Assembly (NCBI RefSeq): GCF_012933445.1
Contig: NZ_JABBNC010000032.1
Coordinates: 58,234-122,233, forward strand
Direction: 5' to 3'
From: Actinoplanes sp. TBRC 11911
Lineage (GTDB): Bacteria > Actinomycetota > Actinomycetes > Mycobacteriales > Micromonosporaceae
Length of the DNA stretch: 64,000 nucleotides
The notes under the pieces were generated by a model. That model did not search any database and had not been told where the DNA came from. It saw only the letters and a program-made list of their open reading frames with translations. The translations under genes were made by a program, and so were the position numbers. Positions 9,286 through 18,010 of this stretch are shown here, in pieces (position 1 is the stretch's first letter; each line of letters begins with the position of its first letter).

Positions 9286-9723
9286 GTGAGTACGTTGCGG
9301 AGCCTCTTGATCGAGCTGGGTGAGTCCGCGAGCAGCGGCGCGCTGCACGTCCGCGGCCGCCCCGGCGGCGTGATCTACCTGGTGGCGGGACGGATCACCT
9401 ACGCCGAGACGCCGGCCTGCCCCGGCATCGGCGAGCGGCTGGTCGCGTCCGGACGGGTCGCCGCGCAGGCCTGGTCCAGGGTGGTCGCCGAGGGCCGGGC
9501 CACCGGCCGGGTGGGCCGGCTGCTGGTGCGCGAGGGCCTGATCGGCCAGCACGAACTCGCGATGCGTGTGACGACCGCCATTTGTGACGCCACGCACGAA
9601 CTTTTGTGGGCCGCCGACGCCCCGGTGTCCTTCGTTCCGGGCGAGCGTGACTGGCTCGGATTTTTTGACGCACAGCGGGTGCGACTTGTCGCCGCACGGT
9701 CGCTACAGGATGGCCCACGGTGA
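9286..9723 (+). CDS. DUF4388 domain protein (first copy)
   Basis: The protein has 145 residues and starts at GTG. It consists of one DUF4388-like domain (SGALHVRGRPGGVIYLVAGRI, ITYAETPACPGIGERL), a small domain often found in bacterial gliding, signalling or gene-regulation proteins. It is paralogous to the N-terminal half of the protein encoded at 10231-11274: GGVIYLVAGRITYAETPA aligns with GGAVFVVDGRIIYAESPA, and both end in a GxxxWLG segment. It opens a five-gene cassette in which DUF4388 and Roadblock/LC7 proteins alternate. Role unknown; a scaffold or adaptor role is an inference from the partner genes. Confidence 0.8.
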   Translation: MSTLRSLLIELGESASSGALHVRGRPGGVIYLVAGRITYAETPACPGIGERLVASGRVAAQAWSRVVAEGRATGRVGRLLVREGLIGQHELAMRVTTAICDATHELLWAADAPVSFVPGERDWLGFFDAQRVRLVAARSLQDGPR

Positions 9724-9830
9724 CGGCGCGACGGCGTGTTTTCGCCCGCAACGCCGGAACCGTTCGCAGGACCGCCGCACCCGGCAACGACGCCCGGAAC
9801 GGCGGGAGCACACCAGCGCTGAGGAGAGAC

Positions 9831-10211
9831 GTGCCCGGCGTCGATCACTGTCTACAGGAGGCCATGGCGATACCTGGCGCGGTCGGGGCCAGCATCGTCG
9901 ACTACACGACCGGATTTCCCGTCGCCACGACGGGAGCCGCACCCAACTCCGACCACGAGGCCGCCGCGGCGGGGACGGCGGACGTGGTGCAGGCGGCGAC
10001 GAGCAGATCGCTGTTCGTCTCCGCGGTGCCGCACGACATGTTGGAAGACCTGATCATCACGACCGCCGGCGGTTACCACCTGCTGCGGGTCGTGCAGACC
10101 GACTTCGACAGCCGGCTCGTGCTCTACGTCTGGCTGGACCGGGTGCAGGGCAACCTCGCGGTCGCCCGGCGCCGCATGCAGAAGCTCGCCGACGACCTCG
10201 TCGTTGCCTGA
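9831..10211 (+). CDS. Roadblock/LC7 domain protein (first copy)
   Basis: This protein of about 126 residues has the MglB/Roadblock pattern: a helix, IPGAVGASIVDYTTGFPVATTG, then DLIITTAGGYHLLRVV and LVLYVWLDRVQGNLAVAR. I start it at GTG 9831 because GAGGAG sits just upstream and because this aligns with the Roadblock protein at 11945 (PGVDHCLQEAMAIPGA against PDMDTALKEIMEIDGA). A longer frame is open from GTG 9720, which would overlap the previous stop and cannot be excluded. Roadblock proteins usually pair with small Ras-like GTPases, but no GTPase gene is seen in the window. Confidence 0.85.
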   Translation: MPGVDHCLQEAMAIPGAVGASIVDYTTGFPVATTGAAPNSDHEAAAAGTADVVQAATSRSLFVSAVPHDMLEDLIITTAGGYHLLRVVQTDFDSRLVLYVWLDRVQGNLAVARRRMQKLADDLVVA

Positions 10212-10230
10212 CCTTTTCGGGAGACAACCG

Positions 10231-11274
10231 GTGACACCCGCGAAGACCGCGTCGCCCGCCGCCCTGCTCGCGCAGGTCGCGGACGAGCGGGGGACCGGCG
10301 CGCTGATCGTGGGTGGCCAGCCCGGGGGTGCCGTGTTCGTGGTCGACGGCCGGATCATCTACGCCGAGTCGCCGGCCGCGCCCGGGGTCGGCGAGCTGCT
10401 CACGTCGTCGGGACGGCTCGCCGGGCGTACCTGGCAGAACGCCTTGGATCTGGGCACCTCGACCGCCCGGGTCGGCAAGCTGCTGGTGGAACAGGGCCAT
10501 CTCACCCAAGGTGAGCTGGAGTTGTGCGTGCTGGGGGCGATCTACGACGCGGCGTACTTCGTGCTGGCGCCCGCCTCGGCCCCGGTGGAGTTCCTGGCGG
10601 GTGCCACGCATTGGCTCGGCGCGGTCGTCCAGATCGACCCGGCGGCGGTGACCAAAGAGGTCGGCCGGCGGGTGCGCCTGCTCGCCGAAATCTTCCCGGA
10701 CGCCCGAGTGGACACGATGGCGGTCACCGTGATGCCGCGCCCACCGCGCGAGGTGGTGACCGTCAACGCGTTTCAGTGGGAGCTGCTGATCAACGCGGAC
10801 GGCCAGCGCACGCCGGCCGACCTCGCGCTGCTGCTGGGCAGGGCCGGATACGCGACCATCCAGGAGCTTCGGCGGATGGCCGCGACGGGTCTGCTGGAGC
10901 TTCCCGACGTACGCCCGGACGGGCCCGAGTTCGTGCGCCTGCCCCGGGCCCGCGGCACCTCCGTGGACGCGACCCGGCCGGCTCTGGTCAACGGTGCGCC
11001 GGTCGCGGGTGGGCGGGCGGTGGTGCCCGGTGCTGTGGCGGCGCCCGGTTTGGCGGCGCCTGGCTTGCCGACACCGGGTTTGGTGCCGGCGCCGGACCCG
11101 CCGCCGTCCGGCTCACCGAACGGGGGCACCGTCTACCGCCCTCCTCGGCTGGCGCGGCGCAAACCCGGGGCGAAGCTGCCCAAGGAGATCGCCGCCGACA
11201 CGACGCAGATCCACCAGGGCACCGATGAAGTTCTGCTCACCCGCATCCGTACGGCGTTGCGAGCCTTGCGGTGA
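10231..11274 (+). CDS. DUF4388 domain protein with proline-rich linker (second copy)
   Basis: About 347 residues. The N-terminal 140 residues are a DUF4388-like domain paralogous to the protein at 9286-9723. A second folded region follows (about 165-245, VVTVNAFQWELLINADGQRTPADLALLLGR), resembling a small winged-helix-like segment. Then comes a low-complexity Ala/Pro/Gly linker (repeats of APGL and TPGL) and a basic C-terminus. GTG 10231 is preferred because GGGAGA lies 6 bases upstream; a TTG at 10204 would overlap the preceding stop. The layout suggests a modular signalling adaptor. Function is not known. Confidence 0.8.
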   Translation: MTPAKTASPAALLAQVADERGTGALIVGGQPGGAVFVVDGRIIYAESPAAPGVGELLTSSGRLAGRTWQNALDLGTSTARVGKLLVEQGHLTQGELELCVLGAIYDAAYFVLAPASAPVEFLAGATHWLGAVVQIDPAAVTKEVGRRVRLLAEIFPDARVDTMAVTVMPRPPREVVTVNAFQWELLINADGQRTPADLALLLGRAGYATIQELRRMAATGLLELPDVRPDGPEFVRLPRARGTSVDATRPALVNGAPVAGGRAVVPGAVAAPGLAAPGLPTPGLVPAPDPPPSGSPNGGTVYRPPRLARRKPGAKLPKEIAADTTQIHQGTDEVLLTRIRTALRALR

Positions 11275-11310
11275 CGCGCGCACCCCCTCAGGGAGAAGGA
11301 GAGGCCGAGG

Positions 11311-11799
11311 ATGACGGTGGATCCGGCGGTACTCGAGGAGCTCGCCCGCCTCCGCGGCCGCGTGCCGGAGCTCTCCGGCAGCGTGCTGTCTAGCACGGAC
11401 GGGCTGGTGGTGGCGCACGACGCGCACGGCATCGAGCCGGACAGCATCGCCGCGCTGGCCGCCGCGCATCTCGCGCTGGCCCGCCGGTTCGCCCACGCGG
11501 TGAACCACGGGGAGCTGCGCGAGGCGGTGGTGGAGTGCGATCGGGGCTACATCACCTCGTACACCGCCGGGCCGAACGCCCTGCTCACCTTGGTCACCTC
11601 CGGTGACGCCAACCTGGCCCTGGTGCATCTGGAGGCCCGGCGCTGCGTACGCCATCTGGCCCGGATCCTCGCCCTGGACTCGTCGCCTCAACCGCGACCG
11701 GAGATCCCGATGCAGGCCGGGCCGGCGACGCCGCTCGCCCGGCGCACCCCGATGGCCACCCTGCCCACGAATGCCCGCCGCCATCAGACGGCGGGATGA
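11311..11799 (+). CDS. Roadblock/LC7 domain protein (second copy)
   Basis: 162 residues. The Roadblock core is in residues 1-125: ELARLRGRVPELSGSVLSSTDGLVVAHDA, then ALAAAHLALARRFA and a final helix ALVHLEARRCVRHLARIL. This resembles the roadblock proteins of actinobacterial conservons, where the domain samples GTPase state. A low-complexity tail of about 35 residues follows. A good ribosome binding site (GGGAGAAGGAGAGG) precedes the ATG. Third member type in the DUF4388/Roadblock cassette, 36 bp after the previous gene. Confidence 0.85.
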   Translation: MTVDPAVLEELARLRGRVPELSGSVLSSTDGLVVAHDAHGIEPDSIAALAAAHLALARRFAHAVNHGELREAVVECDRGYITSYTAGPNALLTLVTSGDANLALVHLEARRCVRHLARILALDSSPQPRPEIPMQAGPATPLARRTPMATLPTNARRHQTAG

Positions 11800-11944
11800 G
11801 ACCGGCGGCGCGCTCTCGGCGCCGCCTGCGGACTTGGGCGAATGTCGTCCTGGTCCGGCGGCCTCCCGACGACGGCCGCACCCCGCACCGCACCCGCCGC
11901 ACACCCCGGCGGGCCGCCATCCCACCGCAAACGGAGGAGTTTCC

Positions 11945-12316
11945 ATGCCGGACATGGACACCGCACTCAAAGAGATCATGGAAATCGACGGCGCGATCGG
12001 CGTCGCCCTGGTCGACCACACCAGCGGCATGGCCCTGGGCACCGTCGGCGGCGGCAAGGAGCTGGACCTGACGGTCGCGGCCGCCGGCAACACGGACGTG
12101 GTCAGAGCAAAACTCCGGGCGATGGAGATGCTCAACATCACCGAGAAGATCGAGGACATCCTGATCACGCTCGATACGCAATACCACATGATCCGCCCCC
12201 TGACCAGCCGCTCCGGCAAGGGGTTGTTCCTGTACCTGGCGCTGCGGCGCGACCGCGCCAACCTGGCGATGTCCCGCCACCAGCTCAAGCGAATCGAAGC
12301 CGACCTGGACGTCTGA
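11945..12316 (+). CDS. Roadblock/LC7 domain protein (third copy)
   Basis: This 123-residue protein (MPDMDTALKEIMEIDGA) is a complete Roadblock/LC7 domain without extensions. The start is fixed by a strong GGAGGAG 6 bases upstream. The core strands (GVALVDHTSGMALGTVG, DILITLDTQYHMIRPL, LFLYLALRRDRANLAMSR) match the first Roadblock protein of the cassette closely, so the two are paralogues. It is the last gene of the cassette and is followed 15 bp later by a very strong hairpin. It lies 145 bp after the previous gene and may have its own promoter. Confidence 0.88.
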   Translation: MPDMDTALKEIMEIDGAIGVALVDHTSGMALGTVGGGKELDLTVAAAGNTDVVRAKLRAMEMLNITEKIEDILITLDTQYHMIRPLTSRSGKGLFLYLALRRDRANLAMSRHQLKRIEADLDV

Positions 12317-12331
12317 CGTCCGCACCACCAC

Positions 12332-12367
12332 CAGGCGGGGAGGGCCCACGGGGGCCCTCCCCGCCTG
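12332..12367 (+). terminator. Strong intrinsic hairpin after the roadblock cassette
   Basis: A perfect 16-bp stem (CAGGCGGGGAGGGCCC paired with GGGCCCTCCCCGCCTG) closes a 4-base loop, 15 bp past the last stop codon. There is no T-run, as is common in high-GC actinobacterial terminators. It marks the end of the DUF4388/Roadblock transcription unit. Confidence 0.8.
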
Positions 12368-12399
12368 CTCATGCGCCCCGTCCCACCATCAGCCCGCCG

Positions 12400-12800
12400 C
12401 GCCCCCACCGCCGACACCCGCTCGCCACGCCGCCCCCGCCTCCGACACCCGCTCGCCGCGCCGCCCCCACCTCCGACACCCGCTCGCCGCGCCGCCCCGC
12501 TTCCGACACCCGCTCGCCGCGCCGCCCCTACCGCCGACACCCGCTCGCCGCCCCGCCCCCGCCGCCGACATCCGCTCGCCGCGCTGCCCCGGCCTCCGCT
12601 CGCCGAAGTCTCCCTCGACCCCCATCCGCGGCCGCCTCCTCGCGCTAGCGCCTCCGACACATCTACTCGCCGCGCTAACGCCTCCGACACACCCACCCGG
12701 CGCGCCACCGCCCCCGACACACCCACCCGCCGCGTCGCCGCCTACGACATCCGCTCGCCGCGCTGCCGCCTCTGATTCACCCACTCGCTACGGCCACGCC
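12400..12800. repeat. Degenerate 30-31 bp tandem repeat array
   Basis: A unit around TCCGACACCCGCTCGCCGCG recurs with GAC(A) anchors at 12413, 12444, 12475, 12505, 12536, 12567, 12656, 12686, 12716 and 12746. Copies in the middle (12570-12655) have decayed. All reading frames give low-complexity Arg/Pro/Ala/Ser peptides, so I treat this as non-coding. It lies just upstream of copy A of the dispersed hairpin element. Confidence 0.8.
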
Positions 12801-12849
12801 CGATTAGCTCGCCGTTAGAACCGGCCGCAAGGGCTGTCCCGCGCGGATG

Positions 12850-13110
12850 TGCCCACGTCTCACATTCTGTAGAGATCATCCGCATCGTGGGATTCTGGCG
12901 GGCCTTTTGTCAGGTTAGATAGCTTTTCTAATGTTCGTTTGGGGTGTCCGGTGTAGACCTTGGAGAGTTGGGGCTCGTATGTGGCTCGTATGTGGGCGCA
13001 ACTCTCCAAGGTCTCGATTTCTAGGCTTGGCAGCCGCCCCCAAAAGCTACGAAGCCATACAAATATTCTGTCCAATGTAGATAAGCGTCCACTATGTAGT
13101 CCGTCGCTCT
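12850..13110 (+). repeat. Dispersed intergenic hairpin element, copy A (divergent copy)
   Basis: This contains the longest version of the element hairpin: arms 12955-12970 and 12999-13014 pair perfectly over 16 bp (core ACCTTGGAGAGTTG / CAACTCTCCAAGGT). The loop holds CTCGTATGTGG twice, an 11-bp internal duplication relative to copies B and C. Upstream, GTGGGATTCTGG and CTTTTGTCAG resemble the corresponding parts of copy D. Downstream, CCACTATGTAG at 13089-13099 also occurs next to copy C. The surroundings are AT-richer than the genes, and no credible gene is seen. Limits are approximate. Confidence 0.75.
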
Positions 13111-13309
13111 CACACTGCAGGACGCATCGTCAGATTGGCGGGCACTGAGGGCACGATTTGCCGCCGCGATGTCTGCAGGCCGCCGGATCCCGCAGCGGCG
13201 AGTGCCGGACGTTGTGCCATTTATCGCGAAATGAGGGAAGAGTCGGTAATCCGCAGCCCTGAGCGCGGTTCGCTCGGCTGAACTGGCGGGTCCGCCGTGA
13301 CCGGCCGGG

Positions 13310-13715
13310 GACGGACGCAGACGGGGACCGCGACCGAGCCGGAACCGCGACGGGGCCGCGACCGAGCCGGGAACGCGACGCGACCGCTACGCGACCGGGA
13401 CCGCGACGCGACCGGGACCGGGACCACGACACGACCGGGACCGAGCCGGGACCGAGCCGGAACCGCGACGCGACCGGGACCACGACGCGACCGGAACCGG
13501 GACCACGACACGACCGCGACGCGACCGGGACCGCGACGCGACCGGGACCGCGACGCGACCGGGACCGCGACGCGACCGGGACCGAGCCGGAACCGCGACG
13601 CGACGGGGCCGGAACCGCGCCGGAACCGCGACCGAGCCGGGACCACGACGCGACCGGGACCGGGCCGGAACCGGGACCGGGCCGGGGTCGCGACCGGGCC
13701 GCGGACATCGCTCGG
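13310..13715. repeat. GC-rich short tandem repeats (about 17-bp unit)
   Basis: The stretch is made of permuted CGACCGGGAC and CGCGACGCGACC words. The clearest run, with a 17-bp period, lies around 13515-13580. It is open in several frames on both strands only because of its composition (Arg/Thr/Gly/Pro or Ser/Arg/Val peptides). It ends about 60 bp before the DUF2786 gene. Between 13110 and 13310 I see no gene. Confidence 0.75.
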
Positions 13716-13775
13716 TGCCTGGGGCGGGGTGATCCACGGACTGCTTGGGCGGGGGCGCCGCATATCGTTGGAAGG

Positions 13776-14855
13776 GTGTCGGTTGACGAGGTTGTTCGTG
13801 GAGTGCTTGGCGGGGCCATCCCCTTTGAGGCGGGGCTTGACGCGCTCACCGTTGCACCCGCGGCCGAAGTTGATCCGGTGCTCGCCGGTGCTCTGAAGAC
13901 CGAGTTCACGCGGCTCATCCGGGGTGGGTGGCAGCCTGGGGAGCTTTACCGGGTGGTGGCGCGGCTCGGGGATCCCGTGCAGGGGCGGCTGGCCGCGGAC
14001 GCCGTACGGGAGCATTTGCAAGGGTTTGACGATGTTGATCCGCGGTGGCGGGGGCAGGCCGAGGAGCTGCCGCGCGGGGGGCGGGTGCCGGATCGGGTGA
14101 CGCTGCTGGACTCGACGCTCGGGCTGCTTCGGGAGCTGCGCCGGCTGCCGGCTATTCAGGTGCTGATTCCGCCGCCGGGCACGGTGCCTGCGGGGCCGCG
14201 AGCGGGAGGGGCCGACAACCGCGTACTGGATCGGGTGCGTGCGCTGCTCGCCAAGGCCGAGTCGACGGATTTTCCGGCCGAGGCGGAGGCGTTCTCGGCG
14301 AAGGCGCAGGAGTTGATCGCGCGGCATCGGATCGACGACGCGTTGAGCTCCGAGCGGGCCGACGTCACGCCGTTCGCGCGGCGGATCGGGGTCGACCACC
14401 CGTACGAGAGTGAGAAAGCCAGCCTGCTCGACGCCGTGGCCAGGGCAAACTCCTGCCGTACGGTGTGGTCGCCGGAGCTCGGGTTCTCGACGCTGTTCGG
14501 GTTCGACGCGGACATCGACGCGGTGGAGCTGCTGTACACGTCGCTGCTGGTGCAGGCCAACCGGGCGATGGCGCGCGACGAACCGGCCAAGGGCAAGGCG
14601 CGGGTGAAGGCGTTCCGGCGCAGCTTCCTGGTCGCGTACGCGGTCCGGATCGGCGAGCGCCTCGAGCAGACGACACGGCACGAGATCGAGCGGCACACCG
14701 ACCTGCTGCCCGTGCTGCGCAACCGGGACGTGCAGGTGCGGGAGGCGATGGACAAGGCCTTTCCCCGTACGGTCCGGTCGCGCGGCAGCCGTGTCGACAG
14801 CCTCGAGGGGTGGGAGTCCGGCCGGGCCGCGGCCGACGAGGCGAAACTCGCTTGA
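13776..14855 (+). CDS. DUF2786 domain protein
   Basis: This 359-residue cytoplasmic protein starts at GTG. The central DUF2786 signature is clear at about residues 150-185 (RVRALLAKAESTDFPAEAEAFSAKAQELIARHRID). The N-terminal 130 residues are helical and the C-terminal part (about 200-355) contains FRRSFLVAYAVRIGERL followed by charged helices. DUF2786 proteins are widespread in actinobacteria and phages with no firm role. No operon partner: the MFS gene begins 80 bp downstream. Confidence 0.82.
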   Translation: MSVDEVVRGVLGGAIPFEAGLDALTVAPAAEVDPVLAGALKTEFTRLIRGGWQPGELYRVVARLGDPVQGRLAADAVREHLQGFDDVDPRWRGQAEELPRGGRVPDRVTLLDSTLGLLRELRRLPAIQVLIPPPGTVPAGPRAGGADNRVLDRVRALLAKAESTDFPAEAEAFSAKAQELIARHRIDDALSSERADVTPFARRIGVDHPYESEKASLLDAVARANSCRTVWSPELGFSTLFGFDADIDAVELLYTSLLVQANRAMARDEPAKGKARVKAFRRSFLVAYAVRIGERLEQTTRHEIERHTDLLPVLRNRDVQVREAMDKAFPRTVRSRGSRVDSLEGWESGRAAADEAKLA

Positions 14856-14936
14856 CGCGTCGGGCAGCATGAACCCATGCACCCACCTCGAAACTGACAC
14901 CGGCTGTTCTACGCCGTTCGTGCCTGTGGGGACGGC

Positions 14937-16037
14937 GTGCTCCTCTACCCGGTCTATGCGCTGCTGTTCGCCGACCGGGGTCTCAGCACGGCCGAGTTGT
15001 CGACGCTGTTCGCCCTCTGGTCGGTCGTGTCCTTCGTGGCGGAGATTCCGTCCGGGGCGCTCGCTGACACCTGGTCGCGGCGCAAGCTGTACGCCCTCGG
15101 TGAGTGGCTGACCGCCGCCGGCTATGCGGTGTGGATCGTCTGGCCGGCCTATCCGGGGTTCGCGCTCGGGTTCGTGCTGTGGGGTGTGGGCGGGGCGCTC
15201 GGGTCGGGGACGCTGGAGGCGCTGGTCTACGACGAGCTCCAGGCCGAGGGTGCGGCGGCGGCAAAGGCGGCGGCGAAGCCCGAGCCGGGCAAGGCCTCGT
15301 CGTACGCGCGGATTGTGGGCCGGGGTAACACGGTCGCGACCCTGGCGATTCTCGTGGCCACGCTGGTCGCGGCGCCGGCCTGGTCGTTTGGCGGATATGC
15401 GCTGGTCGGCGCGGTCAGCATCGCCGTCAAGCTGGTGGGTGGCGCGTTGGCGTTGCGCCTGCCCGAGTCTGCCCGCGGTGGCGAGGACGATGACGACGAA
15501 TCCGGATATTTCCGTATTCTTCGTGATGGCGTCCGGCAAGCGACGGGCAGCAAGCGAGTCGTCCGGGCCGTGCTCGTCGCCGCCCTGGTCCCCGGATTCA
15601 CCGCTCTCGACGAGTATCTGCCGGTCCTGGCCCGCGACCACGGTGCCACGACCGCGAGCGTGCCCCTGTTCTACGCGGTCACCGCCCTGGCGATGGCCGC
15701 GGGCAGCGCACTCGCCGGCCGCTACGCCGCGATCGGGCCCCGGCCCCCGCTGCTCGTCGCCGCCGTCCTGCTTACGGGGGCCTTGATCCCGCATCCGGCC
15801 GGCATGATCGCGGTTTCCGCCGCGTTCGGCTTGCTGGAGTTCGCGATGATCGCCGCCGAGACCCGCCTGCAGGACACGATCACCGGGCGGGCGCGCACCA
15901 CGGTCCTGTCGGTGGCCGGGTTCGCAAGCGAGGTGTTCGCCGTCTGCCTCTACGGGCTGTTCGCCGTGCCCGCGCCGTTGACCTGGTTGTTCGTGGTGTG
16001 CGCGATCCCGTTGCTGCTGACCGCCCTAGCCGCCTGA
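14937..16037 (+). CDS. MFS transporter, N-terminus possibly disrupted
   Basis: About 366 residues from GTG 14937, with around ten membrane helices. The MFS loop motif after helix 2 (GALADTWSRRKLYALGEW) is present. A charged cytoplasmic loop (ARGGEDDDDESGYF) lies mid-protein. The family-typical start is upstream of the GTG: the same frame reads LFYAVRACGDGVLLYPVYALLF and would begin at ATG 14877, but a TGA at 14895-14897 interrupts it after six codons. Starting at 14937 cuts into the first membrane helix. Either the real start is a rare codon, or TGA replaced a TGG (Trp) by mutation or sequencing error. The substrate is unknown. Confidence 0.78.
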   Translation: MLLYPVYALLFADRGLSTAELSTLFALWSVVSFVAEIPSGALADTWSRRKLYALGEWLTAAGYAVWIVWPAYPGFALGFVLWGVGGALGSGTLEALVYDELQAEGAAAAKAAAKPEPGKASSYARIVGRGNTVATLAILVATLVAAPAWSFGGYALVGAVSIAVKLVGGALALRLPESARGGEDDDDESGYFRILRDGVRQATGSKRVVRAVLVAALVPGFTALDEYLPVLARDHGATTASVPLFYAVTALAMAAGSALAGRYAAIGPRPPLLVAAVLLTGALIPHPAGMIAVSAAFGLLEFAMIAAETRLQDTITGRARTTVLSVAGFASEVFAVCLYGLFAVPAPLTWLFVVCAIPLLLTALAA

Positions 16038-17171
16038 ATTCTCCATCTCGGCACCCGACGGAACCGACACGTCGTCGCGGCTCTCCAGCCAGCCGTACGG
16101 CAGCGACACCTTCCCCGGAGCGTTGACCCGGCCGCGCGGCTGGCCCAGCGTCTCGACCGGGAACGGCTCGGCCGGGTCGAGCTTGCCCAGCAGGTCGTCG
16201 AGCTCGGCCAGCGACGAGATCATCGCGAGGCGCCGGCGCAGCTCACCGCCGATCGGGAAGCCCTTCAAATACCAGGCCACGTGCTTGCGGAAGTCGGCGC
16301 AGCCGTGCCTCTCGTCCTCGAGCGCGTCGACCAGCAACTCGGCGTGCCGCGCCATCATCTTCGCGACCTCACCGAGCGTGGGCAGCACCGGCTTGTAGTC
16401 CGCACCCTGCGTGAACGCGGCCTCCAGGTCGGCGAACAGCCACGGCCGCCCGAGACAGCCCCGCCCGACAACCACACCATCCACGCCGGTGTGCTCGACC
16501 ATCCGCAGCGCGTCCGAACCCTCCCAGATGTCCCCGTTGCCCAGCACCGGCACGTCGAGGGCCTGCTTGAGCGTGGCGATCGCGTCCCAGTCCGCCTCGC
16601 CCGAATACCGCTGCTCGGCGGTGCGCGCGTGCAGAGCCACCACGGCGGCGCCCGCTTCCTGGGCGATCAAACCCGCTTCCACGTACGTCAGATGGTCGTC
16701 GTCGATGCCCTTGCGCATCTTGACGGTGAGCGGGATCCCGTACGGCTTGGCCGCCTCGACCGCTTCGTGCACGATGCGCGCGAAGAGCTGCCGCCGCCAG
16801 GGCAGCGCGGCACCGCCACCGCGCCGGGTCACCTTGGGCACCGGACAGCCGAAGTTGAGGTCGACGTGATCGGCCAGGTTGTCCTCGCCGACCATCCGCA
16901 CGGCAGCGCCCACGACCTGCGGGTCCACCCCGTACAGCTGCAGGCTCCGGAAGCTCTCGTCCTCGGCGAACGCGATCATCTTCAGCGTCTTGGGGATCCG
17001 CTCCACCAGCGCCCGCGTCGTAATCATCTCGTTGACGTAGACACCGCCGCCTTGCTCCCGGCACAGCCGCCGGAACGCCACGTTGGTGATGCCGGCCATG
17101 GGCGCCAGCACGACGGGTGGGCTTACGGCTCGGTTGCCGAGCTTCAGGGGCGAAATCACGCCTTCGAGCAT
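16026..17171 (-). CDS. dusB: tRNA-dihydrouridine synthase (DusB type)
   Basis: This 381-residue flavoenzyme reduces uridines in the D-loop of tRNA. The N-terminal FMN-binding barrel is clear: APMAGITNVAFRRLCREQGG, then DLNFGCPVPKVTRRGGGAALP with the catalytic Cys in NFGCP, LTVKMRKG, ALHARTAEQRYSGEADW and VLGNGDIWEG. A helical C-terminal domain follows (FRKHVAWYLKGFP). It converges on the MFS gene, whose stop it overlaps by 12 bases. Length is typical for actinobacterial Dus proteins. Confidence 0.94.
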   Translation of the reverse strand: MLEGVISPLKLGNRAVSPPVVLAPMAGITNVAFRRLCREQGGGVYVNEMITTRALVERIPKTLKMIAFAEDESFRSLQLYGVDPQVVGAAVRMVGEDNLADHVDLNFGCPVPKVTRRGGGAALPWRRQLFARIVHEAVEAAKPYGIPLTVKMRKGIDDDHLTYVEAGLIAQEAGAAVVALHARTAEQRYSGEADWDAIATLKQALDVPVLGNGDIWEGSDALRMVEHTGVDGVVVGRGCLGRPWLFADLEAAFTQGADYKPVLPTLGEVAKMMARHAELLVDALEDERHGCADFRKHVAWYLKGFPIGGELRRRLAMISSLAELDDLLGKLDPAEPFPVETLGQPRGRVNAPGKVSLPYGWLESRDDVSVPSGAEMENSGG

Positions 17172-17207
17172 GCCATGCCCGGCGCCGCGCCCCCGAAGCC
17201 CGCCCGG

Positions 17208-17855
17208 CTAGGGCCGCTCGTCCAGCACCGCCTCGATCTCACAGTGGCGCTCGATCCAGACGCGACTGGTCGGACAGATCCAATCGGCCAGCACCAACGC
17301 CACGAAACGGATGTCGTCCACGGGTCGGTTGAAGATCGCTTCCTGGTGAGCCAGCCGATTCCGGCACAAATGCAGAACGGTGGCCGCGTCATAGACGATG
17401 CGGCGGGAACGCTGGCCAGGAAACGCCTGGTAGAGCGTCGTACGCCAGAGTGTCCGGTCATACTGCTTGGCCAGCATGTATCGCCAGAAACCCAGGGTCA
17501 GCTCGGCGACAACCCGGCCTGGCGTCTCGGAGCGACCTCCTCGAGCCGCACGCCGACGAGCCGATTGGATGTCATCGAGGGCCCTGGGCTGAAGAATGCC
17601 TCCGGGATCGAGGTACCACCTCGGCTCGCCGAACCGCTGGGCGGACCACGCGCTCAGGTTCTCGTGGATGGCGTTCCGAAGTATGACCTCGACGTGTGCC
17701 ATGGTTGCCGACATCGACCCCGCCAAGATGGCATTCCAGGCATATAGTTCCATTGCCTTGTCAAGATCACCGGCTGAGGCGGCCCTGAACGGAGCGACCC
17801 TTTCGGGTGATAACCGCCGCTCCAATTGCTTTGATTCGCTTGACCCGCCAGTCAT
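17208..17855 (-). CDS. Abi-like family protein
   Basis: From ATG 17855 (GGGGGAA just upstream) the product has 215 residues; an open frame extends to 17951. The Abi-like pattern is recognisable: ELYAWNAILAGSM, then MAHVEVILRNAIHENLSAW, ELTLGFWRYMLAKQYDRTLW and CRNRLAHQEAIF, where RNRxAHxE is the most conserved motif. Related proteins were first described in phage-abortive infection, but the solitary actinobacterial versions lack proof of that role. The gene is somewhat less GC-rich than its neighbours, in keeping with possible acquisition. It lies between dusB and the XdhC-domain gene. Confidence 0.75.
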   Translation of the reverse strand: MTGGSSESKQLERRLSPERVAPFRAASAGDLDKAMELYAWNAILAGSMSATMAHVEVILRNAIHENLSAWSAQRFGEPRWYLDPGGILQPRALDDIQSARRRAARGGRSETPGRVVAELTLGFWRYMLAKQYDRTLWRTTLYQAFPGQRSRRIVYDAATVLHLCRNRLAHQEAIFNRPVDDIRFVALVLADWICPTSRVWIERHCEIEAVLDERP

Positions 17856-18010
17856 TCCGTTCCCCCGTGCGCTAGGATGGTTGACGAAGACCCCGGTCGC
17901 CTCTGCCACTCGGCATGCCGCCGGGGTTATCGCTTTTTCAGGCACGGACATACTAGGCGCTAGACAAGTCCCCCTGACGCGCGACCCCCCGGTCTGGCAG
18001 AGTCGGCTGC

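Noticed and set aside
12371..12775. Arg/Pro-rich ORFs on both strands
   Set aside because: They are by-products of the 30-bp GC-rich tandem repeat, downstream of a strong terminator, with no family resemblance.
13221..15794. Very long minus-strand frame over the DUF2786 and MFS genes
   Set aside because: It is the antisense shadow of GC-rich coding sequence and the 13.3-13.7 kb repeats; the plus-strand genes have recognisable domains.
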